Origin: Marinifilaceae bacterium
Lineage (GTDB): Bacteria; Bacteroidota; Bacteroidia; Bacteroidales; Marinifilaceae
Assembly: GCA_016936255.1 (NCBI GenBank)
Contig: JAFGYE010000051.1
Location: 1 to 64,000 of the forward strand
DNA length: 64,000 nucleotides
Direction of reading: 5' to 3'
Shown: positions 1-8,553 of the stretch, one piece after another
How positions within the stretch are numbered: position 1 is the first letter of the stretch
Layout: each line of letters begins with the position of its first letter
Position numbers and translations under genes: made by a program
Notes under the pieces: model-generated
Databases searched by the model: none
The model's input: only the letters and a program-made list of their open reading frames with translations
What the model was told of the DNA's origin: nothing

Positions 1-52
1 TCATATCTCTAAAATAAGAAATCAGTGATAAATATAAAAAACTATAAAACGA

Positions 53-88
53 AAAAGAGACTATCTCATTTGAGACAGCCTCTTTGTT
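53..88 (-). terminator. Intrinsic terminator of the LVIVD lipoprotein gene
   Basis: About 14 bp of inverted repeat around a short loop, with a T run on the minus-strand 3' side. Two pairs are G-U on the minus-strand RNA but would be A-C mismatches on the plus strand, so it serves the minus-strand gene that ends at 108. Confidence 0.75.
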
Positions 89-107
89 GTTTGTTGAAAT
101 TAATAGT

Positions 108-1391
108 TTAATTTTCCCTTGCAGGAATTGTAATCGAACTAAGTAGTTGAATGTTATTAATATCCGAGTAATCGTATTGATACAAGCCTTCGGGAGATAT
201 TAATACTAAAATCGAACCCAAAGGAATAACGTCATATGGAGTTATATCTGAATAAATCTTTAATAAGTTAGAGCCTAAATTTAAGGGATCCGAGGCATCG
301 TAAATTTTTAATCCGGCAGTTCCATCACAAACAAACAGCACATCATCATCAATTCCCAAACCATAAGGATTTTCCATGCTGTATGATTTTAGCAATGTGG
401 GAGCGGTAATATCACTCAAGTCGACAACATCCAACTGACTCGAGTTTTGGCCGCAGAAATTTCCTGCTCGTAAAGTGATGTATGCATAGTTACCCTCAAC
501 AACAACAGGGTCGCAACTCATAAAATGAGAATATTGAGATACTAATTGTGGTGCAAATGGGTTTGTGATATCAAAAATATACATTCCATTTCTAGCTCCT
601 ATATATAGGTTTGATTCATAGACAAATAATGTTTCCATTCCCCAGCCAACGTTTAGTGTGCCGTTTTTCGATATTTGATCCGGATTAGAGATATCAAACA
701 ATCGAAGTGATGAGCTGGAGTCAAGCGTATAAAGAGTGTTCGAATTTATCATGAATTTAGCCATAGAGCCGGCTTTTCCTGTTCCTCCAGCGGAGGCTTT
801 TGCACCATTCGACATAGATGCTTCTGAGAACATGATATCATCATAGTAAGGATAGTATTTAGGCTCTACGTACTTTTCGCTGATTCTTTTCACTTTCCAA
901 CCAACTACGACACCTTTTTCAGGATCAATTTGCCCAATTTGATAATTATTGTCGGTTGGTGGTAATGAAAACGGGAAAATATCGGCGAATCGTTTTTCTA
1001 TTGAAATGGCATTGATATCACTGATATCTATAGCTATTAAATCGGTGTAGGAGTCAGCATAAAGAATATCATCTTTTATGGCCATGTCGATGTTCCCCGG
1101 AATAGAAATGAATTTTGAGTTTATTGGTTTTGTAGGATCTGAATTATCGATAACATGAATTCCTTCGAATTTCTCATTTACTAAAATATAATCCTGATAG
1201 AAATAGATTTTTCCGGTAACCAGCATTTCCTTGGTACTTTCTGTCTTAACAGCATTCTTAAATTCCTCAGTTGGCATATAGACTGGTTCATTTATTGTGT
1301 ATTCATGCTCTAATTTATCTTCGCAAGACCAAATTCCTGCACATAATAAAATAAGCACTGATAGGAAGGTGAAATATTTTGTAGTTTTCAT
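108..1391 (-). CDS. LVIVD-repeat surface lipoprotein
   Basis: A 427-residue predicted lipoprotein. The N-terminus is a type II signal peptide with a lipobox ending at Cys23 (GIWSC). The rest is a series of repeats with phrases such as LRLFDISNPDQIS, MYIFDITNPFAPQ and LKIYDASDPLNL, which match the LVIVD repeat family thought to form beta-propeller-like surface proteins. No catalytic motif is visible. It stands alone on the minus strand, diverges from the membrane-barrel-like gene at 1538, and has its own terminator. The ligand is unknown. The family call rests on the repeat phrases; the surface location is inferred from the lipobox. Confidence 0.8.
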   Translation of the reverse strand: MKTTKYFTFLSVLILLCAGIWSCEDKLEHEYTINEPVYMPTEEFKNAVKTESTKEMLVTGKIYFYQDYILVNEKFEGIHVIDNSDPTKPINSKFISIPGNIDMAIKDDILYADSYTDLIAIDISDINAISIEKRFADIFPFSLPPTDNNYQIGQIDPEKGVVVGWKVKRISEKYVEPKYYPYYDDIMFSEASMSNGAKASAGGTGKAGSMAKFMINSNTLYTLDSSSSLRLFDISNPDQISKNGTLNVGWGMETLFVYESNLYIGARNGMYIFDITNPFAPQLVSQYSHFMSCDPVVVEGNYAYITLRAGNFCGQNSSQLDVVDLSDITAPTLLKSYSMENPYGLGIDDDVLFVCDGTAGLKIYDASDPLNLGSNLLKIYSDITPYDVIPLGSILVLISPEGLYQYDYSDINNIQLLSSITIPAREN

Positions 1392-1537
1392 GTGAATTTA
1401 TTTAAAATCGGTTTAGTGGTTTGTTTTATTTCATGATGCAAATTGATTCAGAGGGTTGCGTTCTTCTATTTCATTTTTATTGTTTTATTCAACGCAACCA
1501 TTACCGTGATGCATCATCAATAAAAAAAAACAAAACC

Positions 1538-2317
1538 ATGATTATGAAGACTCCTAACGTATTAATTAAGCCAATTTTAATAATGGCTCTTGTTATATTA
1601 TCTGTTGCCGGAACAATGGCACAGAGAAATGTAGATGTAGTTACCTTAAAAAATGGTAATGTTCTGAAAGGAAAAATTGTCAGACAAGTTCCTGGTGAAT
1701 TTATTGAACTGGAAACCAGAGATAAGAATTTTTGGCAGTTCGATATGGAAGATATTTCGGATATACGCTTTGAGGCTAAAAGAATGCAAAAAACGGCTAA
1801 GGATAGTCTTCCCATGAAGAATGAGGGAATGTTTTATGAAGTTCGTATGGGGGCACTGGTTGGAAATAACGATAATAAAAACAATGCTCCTTTTAGTGTG
1901 TTACTATCTGGAAGCTACTTGTTTAAGAGTGGAGTGTCTTTTGGAATAGGTGGTGGCTATGAAGCGTATGATGAGGCACAAATGCCTTTGTTTGGAGAGG
2001 TTAAATACCATTCCAAGATTAAAGGAGTTAAAGCCTTTTTGTATTGTCAGTCGGGATATTCTTTTTCGTTAGATAATATTGATGGTCAAAGCTATTATTA
2101 CATTACTAATGAAGATATCGATTCGAAGGGCGGTTGGTTGATTAATCCCGGAATTGGTTTTGTGTTAGGAAATAGCACTAAAACTAATTTTACTTTAAAT
2201 ATTGGTTATCGCTATCAAAAAATGGAGCAAAAATGGCACAATACTTACTCGGATGACATAGAATATTTAAAACAGGAAATTAATCGACTTTCTATTCATG
2301 TTGGTATAGTTTTTTAA
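1538..2317 (+). CDS. Secreted/outer-membrane beta-barrel-like protein of unknown function
   Basis: The ATG at 1538 (or 1544) gives 259 residues with a clear signal peptide ending near TMAQ. An in-frame TTG at 1421 would add about 39 residues that spoil the signal peptide, so I reject it. After the signal comes a short region like LKNGNVLKGKIVRQVPGE followed by DISDIRF, typical of small beta-rich modules in Bacteroidota envelope proteins. The C-terminal half alternates Gly/aromatic residues like an outer-membrane barrel and ends in LSIHVGIVF. No enzyme motif is seen. It is monocistronic with a strong terminator behind it. The barrel is inferred from composition. Confidence 0.65.
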   Translation: MIMKTPNVLIKPILIMALVILSVAGTMAQRNVDVVTLKNGNVLKGKIVRQVPGEFIELETRDKNFWQFDMEDISDIRFEAKRMQKTAKDSLPMKNEGMFYEVRMGALVGNNDNKNNAPFSVLLSGSYLFKSGVSFGIGGGYEAYDEAQMPLFGEVKYHSKIKGVKAFLYCQSGYSFSLDNIDGQSYYYITNEDIDSKGGWLINPGIGFVLGNSTKTNFTLNIGYRYQKMEQKWHNTYSDDIEYLKQEINRLSIHVGIVF

Positions 2318-2369
2318 AAAAGTACTTTGATTTTAAATCGTTTCGGTGAATGTATTTACTTTCAAAAAT

Positions 2370-2398
2370 AAAATCAGGATGAGTCCTGATTTTTTTTA
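2370..2398 (+). terminator. Intrinsic terminator
   Basis: A 9-10 bp perfect stem (AAATCAGGA with TCCTGATTT), a 4-base loop and eight T's. It ends transcription of the gene at 1538. Confidence 0.85.
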
Positions 2399-2488
2399 TT
2401 TAGTTCTATGGATGGTAAATTTGTTCTCTATATAAGCTTCACTGCTCTTCATTTTTGTAGAAATAGATAAAATTTAATCAGTTTCTTA

Positions 2489-2496
2489 TATCTTTG
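2489..2496 (+). promoter_or_regulatory. Putative -7 box (TATCTTTG) of the ruvX-def promoter
   Basis: Exact TAnnTTTG, the Bacteroidota -7 consensus. It lies 28 bases upstream of the ruvX TTG start, so the implied 5' leader is about 20 bases. No good -33 TTTG is seen at the usual spacing. Confidence 0.5.
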
Positions 2497-2524
2497 TAAT
2501 TCAAAATTAGTTTAAATAAGAAAT

Positions 2525-2947
2525 TTGGCACGAATTGTAGCGATTGATTACGGAAGAAAAAGGGTTGGATTGGCTGTTACAGACCCATTTCAGATTATTG
2601 CAAACGGTTTGGATACTGTTGCAGCAAAAGATGTATTGACTTATTTGGAGAAATATTTTCAGACAGAAGAGGTTGAATGCATTGTTGTGGGATATCCAAA
2701 GCAAATGAATAATGAGGATAGTGAATCTGTAAAATATCTAAAACCTTTTTTGGGACAATTAAAAAAGAAGTTTCCTGATATGTCAATCGAATTAATTGAT
2801 GAAAGATTTACTTCGAAAATTGCTTTTCAAACAATGATCGATGGTGGCTTAGGAAAGAAAGCAAGAAGAGATAAAGCGATGATTGATAAAGTAAGTGCCA
2901 CTATTATATTGCAATCGTACATGGAAACCAAAAGGAATCTGTTTTAG
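2525..2947 (+). CDS. ruvX: Putative pre-16S rRNA nuclease / Holliday junction resolvase-like RuvX (YqgF)
   Basis: 140 residues, the normal YqgF length, with an RNase H-like fold. The N-terminal IDYGRKRVGLAVTD carries the first catalytic Asp, and IELIDERFTS carries the second acidic motif. In E. coli the family matures the 16S rRNA 5' end; the older resolvase name is a fold-based inference. The start is TTG at 2525, directly in front of ARIVAIDYG; no upstream in-frame ATG exists, and a -7 box at 2489 supports a short leader. It is followed 37 bases later by def, probably as one transcript. Confidence 0.93.
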   Translation: MARIVAIDYGRKRVGLAVTDPFQIIANGLDTVAAKDVLTYLEKYFQTEEVECIVVGYPKQMNNEDSESVKYLKPFLGQLKKKFPDMSIELIDERFTSKIAFQTMIDGGLGKKARRDKAMIDKVSATIILQSYMETKRNLF

Positions 2948-2984
2948 GATTTATTTGGATTAGATAATTAGAGAGAGAAAAAGA

Positions 2985-3539
2985 ATGATTTTACCGATTA
3001 CTATTTACGGTCATCCGGTTTTAAGGAAGGTCGCCAAAGATATTGATAAGGATTATCCTGAATTACAGAAATTTATGGATGACATGTGGCAAACCATGTA
3101 TTTTGCCGACGGAGTTGGTCTTGCTGCACCACAAGTTGGGCGGTCTATCCGAATGTTTGTACTCGATTGCTCTTCCTTTGCCGAAGATGAACCCGAATTG
3201 GAAGGTTTTAAGAAAATGTTTATCAATGCAAAAATTACCGAACGTACAGGTGATGAATGGTCAATGTCTGAAGGATGTTTGAGTATTCCTGGCATAAACG
3301 AAGATGTTGTACGTCCCGAAACCATCAAAATTGAGTATTACGATGAGAATTGGGAATTTCATGAAGAGGAGTATTCAGGTTATGCGGCCCGGGTTATTCA
3401 ACATGAGTATGATCATTTGGATGGAATCATGTTTACAGATCATTGTGCACCTCTAAAAAAGAGATTATTAAAAGGAAAGTTAACGGGTATATCGAAAGGA
3501 ATTTTTAAAGCTAAATATCGATTTACACTCGCAAAATAA
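2985..3539 (+). CDS. def: Peptide deformylase
   Basis: 184 residues. It removes the formyl group from the N-terminal Met of nascent proteins, using an Fe/Zn ion. All three family motifs are intact: GVGLAAPQVG near residue 43, EGCLSIP (metal-binding Cys), and HEYDHLDG (two metal-binding His and the catalytic Glu). The ATG at 2985 is followed by the usual start MILPITIYGHPVLRK. It sits 37 bases behind ruvX, and both proteins act in translation or ribosome maturation. A terminator follows at once. Confidence 0.97.
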   Translation: MILPITIYGHPVLRKVAKDIDKDYPELQKFMDDMWQTMYFADGVGLAAPQVGRSIRMFVLDCSSFAEDEPELEGFKKMFINAKITERTGDEWSMSEGCLSIPGINEDVVRPETIKIEYYDENWEFHEEEYSGYAARVIQHEYDHLDGIMFTDHCAPLKKRLLKGKLTGISKGIFKAKYRFTLAK

Positions 3540-3543
3540 TTTC

Positions 3544-3573
3544 AAAACCTTACCATCTCGGTAGGGTTTTTTT
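3544..3573 (+). terminator. Intrinsic terminator after def
   Basis: Stem AACCTTACC/GGTAGGGTT (one G-U pair) with a short loop and a run of seven T's, immediately after the def stop codon. Confidence 0.85.
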
Positions 3574-3713
3574 ATTTGGAAACGGTTTGTTTATATTTTC
3601 AGGGAAATCCTGAAAAAAGGATTTCTGCTGCCGAATATTTATAATTTAATTAAACAAATTTGGGAAACCTCCGTATTAGCAGATGTTGATGGATAAACTC
3701 ACTTAAATCTCTT

Positions 3714-4734
3714 ATGATGAAAAAATTATTACTACTATTTATTTTATTTGTTCCATTTTTAGGTCAATCGCAGGATATTGAACAATTTCTGTTGGCGGGA
3801 ACAGAAGATGCATCTAAATTGACTGAAAATTATGTGAATCCGGTTTCTAAAGGCTTTATGTATGGATTAAATAATGGTTGGTATTCAACAGGCCGTACTC
3901 ACAAGAAATTAGGTTTTGATATCACCTTTGTTGCCAATTTGGCAAAAGTTCCAGGAAAAGACGAAGTGTTTCAATTTGTTGCAAGTGATTACTCCAACAT
4001 TACTTTAGCTAATGGATCAAATGAGATTCAAACTTTGATGGGTGGAGATAATAATACAACACTTTCTGCACGAATTGAGACAGGTTCTGGGGATTTCAAG
4101 CTTACAGATTTCACTATGCCGGATGGTATTGGCAGTGATTTACCAATGAATGCAGTTCCAACAGCAACATTGCAGGTAGGAGTTGGAATTCCAGAAATTG
4201 ACGCTGATTTAAAATTGAGATACCTTCCTAAAGTCGGATCATCTGACTTGGAAGTTGGAATGTTTGGTATTGGAATTCAGAAAAGCCTTACTAAAATATT
4301 GAAAATTGATAAAACTCCGGTGGATGTTTCTGCATTGATCGCTTATACCAAGCTGACAGCGGAATATGATATTCAAAAATTCAGGCATAAGTGGGAATGG
4401 GCAAATAATGGAATTTACAGCCAATGCTTATACCTTTCAGGCAATTGCTTCGGTGAATTTAAAATTGATTGAATTTTATGGAGCACTTGGTTACAATACT
4501 TCTAAAATGGATGTTGATATTAAGGGATCATATGATTTGGAATATACATTGGAAGGAACAGGAATGACGGTTTCGGAATCTGTTATCGATCCGGTTTCTG
4601 TTGATTTTAAAGCAAATGGTGTAAGGGCGACCATTGGAACTCGTTTAAATATGGCTTTTTTCAAAATATTCGGAGATTACACTATTCAGGAATACAATAC
4701 GATTACTGCAGGAATAGCATTCAGTTTCAGGTAA
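3714..4734 (+). pseudogene. DUF6588-like secreted/outer-membrane protein, split by a +1 frameshift
   Basis: Two overlapping frames together make one protein of about 339 residues. The first (3714-4472) starts with a signal peptide (MMKKLLLLFILFVPFLG) and reads sensibly up to TAEYDIQ. The second resumes with NSGISGNG at about 4378 and continues to the barrel-like C-terminus AGIAFSFR at 4734. The switch falls in an A5 run at 4375-4379; removing one A fuses the frames as DIQNSGISGNG. Left alone, the first frame ends in about 32 nonsense residues. Family recognition (DUF6588, outer-membrane-associated, function unknown) is from memory. It could be a true frameshift mutation, phase variation in a short A tract, or a sequencing error. 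Confidence 0.75.
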
Positions 4735-4774
4735 TTTTTTGAATTCCTGACAGCATTCTGTAAATTAGATAGAT

Positions 4775-4811
4775 AAGCCTCTGTTCATAGAACAGGGGCT
4801 TTTGTTTTTTA
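4775..4811 (+). terminator. Intrinsic terminator
   Basis: Stem of about 12 bp (AAGCC-CTGTTC with GAACAG-GGCTT) around ATA, followed by TTGTTTTTT. It closes the DUF6588-like transcript. Confidence 0.85.
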
Positions 4812-4855
4812 AGAAGATAAGTGGTAAATTCAATTAACCATAAATTGAGTTATTA

Positions 4856-6931
4856 ATGACTTTTAGAGAGTTGCTCCGTCAAAATCCTTTTCTTCGATTC
4901 TTACTGCCATTGATATGCGGAGTTGCGTTGTATGATATTATTGGTATTCCTCAGGTTTTGAATTGGATTCTGGTTCTATTCGGTTTTTCGGGAGTTCTTC
5001 TTTTTACCTTAATCACAAAACTTCGTAAATCTTATCCATTACGCAGTTTATTTGGTTTTTTTGTATTTGCTGTGTGTTTTGGATTTGGAAATATCCGGTA
5101 CAATGACATTCAGTCCCAAATGTATCTTCCCATTTCCAAATCGAAAATTATTTTAAAAGGTAGAGTGTTGGATACACCCACTGAGAAGGGCAGGTGTTTT
5201 TCTTTTGTATTTGATGTTCAAAATATAAAAGCTTCAGATCAGTGGCAAAAAGTATCGGGTAAAACAATGATTTATCTTCAAAAGGACACGAAGGCCAAGG
5301 AGCTTGCTATTGGTGATTTGCTTGTGCTGAAGACTGAATTGCAAAGAGTCAAAAACGCCGGAAATCCATATGAATTTGATTATGCATCTTATCTAAAAAC
5401 TCAACACATATTGTATTCTGCCTATACCGACTCTTTATCATGGAAACAGATAGAAAAGGGTGCAGATTTTTCAATTAAAGTACTGGCTTCAAAATGGAGG
5501 GATCAGTTACTGTCGATTTATCGGGAAAATGGAATACAAAATGAGAGTTTTGACATTCTGGCAGCTTTAACACTTGGATATAAAACCGGAATGGATCCGG
5601 AAATTAAAAAAGCTTGGGCAGATGCTGGTGCGATGCATGTCTTGGCTGTTTCGGGTTTGCATGTAGGTATAATCTATATGATTATGAATTATTTGATCCG
5701 ATTTTTAGCTTGTTTCAAATACGGACGTCATTTGCAAGGCATTCTACTCTTGCTAACGCTCTGGATTTATGCGCTTTTAACTGGAATGTCCCCATCGGTA
5801 ATGAGATCGGCAACCATGTTTAGTTTTATTGTGATTGGAAAAGTGCTTAAAAGAGAAGGAAGTATTTATAATTCGTTGGCGGTATCTGCATTTTTTCTGT
5901 TGTTAATCGATCCATTTTTACTTTTTACTGTGGGTTTTCAGTTTTCCTATCTGGCAGTTGTAAGTATTGTGTTTTTTCAACCTCAGTTCGAGCGGCTTAT
6001 TTATGTTGGAAATCCAATTCTGAAATTATTATGGCAACTCACGACTGTTTCATTGGCTGCACAAATAGGAACATTTCCTTTGGCTATTTATTACTTTCAT
6101 CAGTTTCCATCTTACTTTTTGCTTTCCGGATATATTGTTATAACTATGGCAGGGATACTGATTTACCTCTCGGCATTGTTACTTCTTTTGTCTCCGGTAA
6201 AAATTCTTTCAGAAAGTTTAGGATGGTTGTTGCGAAATCTTGTTGAAGGAATGAATTTCCTGATTGTGAAAATTCAAGCTCTGCCAGGGGCGGTTATTCG
6301 AGAATTGTCCTTAAGTCAATATCAATTACTGTTTACTTATTTTCTTCTTTTTTCATTGATTGCGCTTCTTTCATTTAAGCGGAAAAAAGCTGTTTACGCA
6401 TTCATAATAATTTTAATTGGCATTCAATTACCAAATACCATTCGAATTTTTCAGGTTCCTAAAAGGGAAATGTTGGTTTTTAATTCCAGAGGTCAGAGTG
6501 TTATTGGTTTGATAGAAGGAAAGCGGGGATTGTTCTTAGTTGATGGGAAAATGTCATCAGTAATAAGTGAAAGAATAATTCAGCCATTTGTTTTGAAGGA
6601 AAATATTAATCAAACAAGCTTTGATACACTAAGACCTATAGATATTAAGTTGATGGGTAAAGATGTTGTTGCCATAATCGGAAAATGGGATCATGATTTG
6701 GAGAAAATATTAAAATTGATTCAGCCAGATTATGTTGTCTTACGGTTGGGAGGTTTGCAATCTAAAAAAATGATAACAAAAGAATTTCCCAATTGTAAAA
6801 TGATACTCGATGCTTCAATTTATAGCGGAGACCGGAAAAAATATCTTTCAAAGGAAAATGAGGAGGATTCGAATCTTTTTGATGTACAGAATAATGGAGC
6901 TTATTTTTGTGTTTTATCAACTGTGAATTAA
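4856..6931 (+). CDS. comEC: ComEC/Rec2 family DNA-uptake channel protein
   Basis: 691 residues, a polytopic inner-membrane protein. An N-terminal pair of membrane segments leads to a DUF4131-like soluble domain (about 75-190). The competence domain (about 225-500) contains AWADAGAMHVLAVSGLHVG and the LLTGMSPSVMRSATM segment, both hallmarks of ComEC. The last 170 residues are weakly conserved and lack the HxHxDH metallo-beta-lactamase motif of full-length ComEC, so this is the shorter Bacteroidota form. It presumably passes single-stranded DNA across the inner membrane during transformation. A ComEA-like helix-hairpin-helix protein is encoded far away at 45222. The ATG at 4856 gives a normal start. 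Confidence 0.9.
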   Translation: MTFRELLRQNPFLRFLLPLICGVALYDIIGIPQVLNWILVLFGFSGVLLFTLITKLRKSYPLRSLFGFFVFAVCFGFGNIRYNDIQSQMYLPISKSKIILKGRVLDTPTEKGRCFSFVFDVQNIKASDQWQKVSGKTMIYLQKDTKAKELAIGDLLVLKTELQRVKNAGNPYEFDYASYLKTQHILYSAYTDSLSWKQIEKGADFSIKVLASKWRDQLLSIYRENGIQNESFDILAALTLGYKTGMDPEIKKAWADAGAMHVLAVSGLHVGIIYMIMNYLIRFLACFKYGRHLQGILLLLTLWIYALLTGMSPSVMRSATMFSFIVIGKVLKREGSIYNSLAVSAFFLLLIDPFLLFTVGFQFSYLAVVSIVFFQPQFERLIYVGNPILKLLWQLTTVSLAAQIGTFPLAIYYFHQFPSYFLLSGYIVITMAGILIYLSALLLLLSPVKILSESLGWLLRNLVEGMNFLIVKIQALPGAVIRELSLSQYQLLFTYFLLFSLIALLSFKRKKAVYAFIIILIGIQLPNTIRIFQVPKREMLVFNSRGQSVIGLIEGKRGLFLVDGKMSSVISERIIQPFVLKENINQTSFDTLRPIDIKLMGKDVVAIIGKWDHDLEKILKLIQPDYVVLRLGGLQSKKMITKEFPNCKMILDASIYSGDRKKYLSKENEEDSNLFDVQNNGAYFCVLSTVN

Positions 6932-7100
6932 CTTTCATCATTGAAAGAAAAGCTTTCGGATTCTCTCTTTGATTTCATAAAGTCTTTTGGTAATTTAGAG
7001 AGATTGGCTAATTAATATTTTTTAACAAATAGCTTTAGATTTTGATTGATTATGTGTTAATTTGCCGCTTCGAATTCCATTTATTTAACGGAACAAAGTT

Positions 7101-8441
7101 ATGAAGATTGTAATTGCTGGCGCAGGGGCAGTAGGAATACACTTGGCGAAAATGCTAAGTAATGAAGATCATGATATTATCTTATTGGATAGTGATGAAG
7201 AGAAATTAAAGGAGATTGATTCCCATTTGGATTTATTAACCATTGTAGGGTCAAGTTCATCACTAAATGATCTTAAAGAGGCTCGGGTCAAAAAAGCAGA
7301 TCTTTTTATTGCTGTAACTCAATCAGAGGAGACCAATATAACATCATCTATTCTTGCTAAAAAGTTGGGTGCCATTAGAACGATTGCCCGTATTGATAAT
7401 CAAGAATATTTGATTCCTGAAAATAAAGAATACCTTAAAAGTTTGGGAATTGATGAATTGATCTATCCTGAGCGATTGGCCTCGAAAGAGGTAATTAGTT
7501 ATTTGTCCAGATCAGGAACACGACAATTGTATGAGTTCTCTGGTGGGAAACTTCTTTTGTATGGAATAAAAATAAGCAGCAAGTCAGTATTTATGGATAA
7601 AACCATGGCCGAAGTTGCTGAAATGACTACCAATTTGGATTTTAGAGCTGTTGCCATAAAACGTGAAGATGCAACAATCATCCCAAGAGGACACAATCGA
7701 TTTTCCCGTGGCGATTTAGTTTTTGTGGTAAGCAAACCTGATGCAATGGAGAGGGTGATGAGTCTTGCTGGAAAAGAGAAATATGAAATCAAAAATGCGA
7801 TGATTTTGGGAGGTAGTCGTATTGGTCAGAAAACAGCGATGGAACTGGGCAAGAAGATAAATCTTAAATTGATTGAGATTGATAAGGATAAAAGTTTGAA
7901 ACTTGCTGATTTACTTCAGGATACATTGGTTATCAATGGCGATGGCCGTGATAAGGAATTGCTGAAAGAAGAAGGGATTCATAAAATGGATGCTTTTGTA
8001 GCTGTTACAGGGAATTCCGAAACGAATATTTTAGCTTGTTTGCTGGCAAAAAAAATGGGGGTGAAGAGAACCATTGCTGAGGTGGAAAATATTGATTATA
8101 TCGATTTGGCTGATAATATTGGTGTTGGTACCATGATTAATAAAAAATTATTAGCTGCTAGTTACATCTATCGATTTACAATGGATGCAGATGTTCAACA
8201 TTGTAAATGGCTGACTGTTTCGGAGGCCGAGGTTGTTGAATTGGTGGCTAAACCCGATTCCAAAATTACCAAGTGCATGTTAAAGGATATGGATTTCCCG
8301 GAATATGCTAATATTGGTGGAATTATAAGGGATGATGAAGGTATTATTGCAACAGGAGAGACTCAAATTCAGCCCAATGATAAGGTTGTTGTGTTTACTC
8401 TGCCTTCTGCAATCAAAAAAGTTGAAAAGCTCTTCAAATAA
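7101..8441 (+). CDS. trkA: Trk potassium uptake system, NAD-binding peripheral subunit TrkA
   Basis: 446 residues with the complete duplicated architecture: RCK/TrkA_N (Rossmann GAGAVGIHLAKML at 6-18), TrkA_C, a second RCK (ILGGSRIGQKTAMELG near 235) and a second TrkA_C. It forms a cytoplasmic gating ring under TrkH and responds to nucleotides. Two trkH genes follow on the same strand at 8554 and 10061, so the context confirms the role. A weak terminator-like hairpin lies between trkA and the first trkH, suggesting expression can be uncoupled. ATG at 7101. Confidence 0.96.
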   Translation: MKIVIAGAGAVGIHLAKMLSNEDHDIILLDSDEEKLKEIDSHLDLLTIVGSSSSLNDLKEARVKKADLFIAVTQSEETNITSSILAKKLGAIRTIARIDNQEYLIPENKEYLKSLGIDELIYPERLASKEVISYLSRSGTRQLYEFSGGKLLLYGIKISSKSVFMDKTMAEVAEMTTNLDFRAVAIKREDATIIPRGHNRFSRGDLVFVVSKPDAMERVMSLAGKEKYEIKNAMILGGSRIGQKTAMELGKKINLKLIEIDKDKSLKLADLLQDTLVINGDGRDKELLKEEGIHKMDAFVAVTGNSETNILACLLAKKMGVKRTIAEVENIDYIDLADNIGVGTMINKKLLAASYIYRFTMDADVQHCKWLTVSEAEVVELVAKPDSKITKCMLKDMDFPEYANIGGIIRDDEGIIATGETQIQPNDKVVVFTLPSAIKKVEKLFK

Positions 8442-8452
8442 TAGCATTAAGA

Positions 8453-8484
8453 ACCGAATGTATTAAATTCGGTCTCTTTCTATT
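8453..8484 (+). terminator. Weak terminator-like hairpin between trkA and trkH
   Basis: A 7-bp stem (ACCGAAT/ATTCGGT) with a 6-base loop, followed by a pyrimidine-rich but T-interrupted tract (CTCTTTCT). It could reduce read-through from trkA into the first trkH. Confidence 0.45.
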
Positions 8485-8553
8485 TCTTTTTACAACACGA
8501 ATTTTAAACGATATTTTTCCTTTTTTGGAAATTGTAAAATAAGCTGGTTCGAA

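Noticed and set aside
1421-1537. TTG start extending the barrel-like protein
   Set aside because: It would put about 39 polar and Cys/Phe-rich residues before a good signal peptide.
3603-3627. Hairpin GAAATCC/GGATTTC upstream of the DUF6588 gene as a riboswitch
   Set aside because: A single short stem with an A-rich loop and no conserved core of any riboswitch I know.
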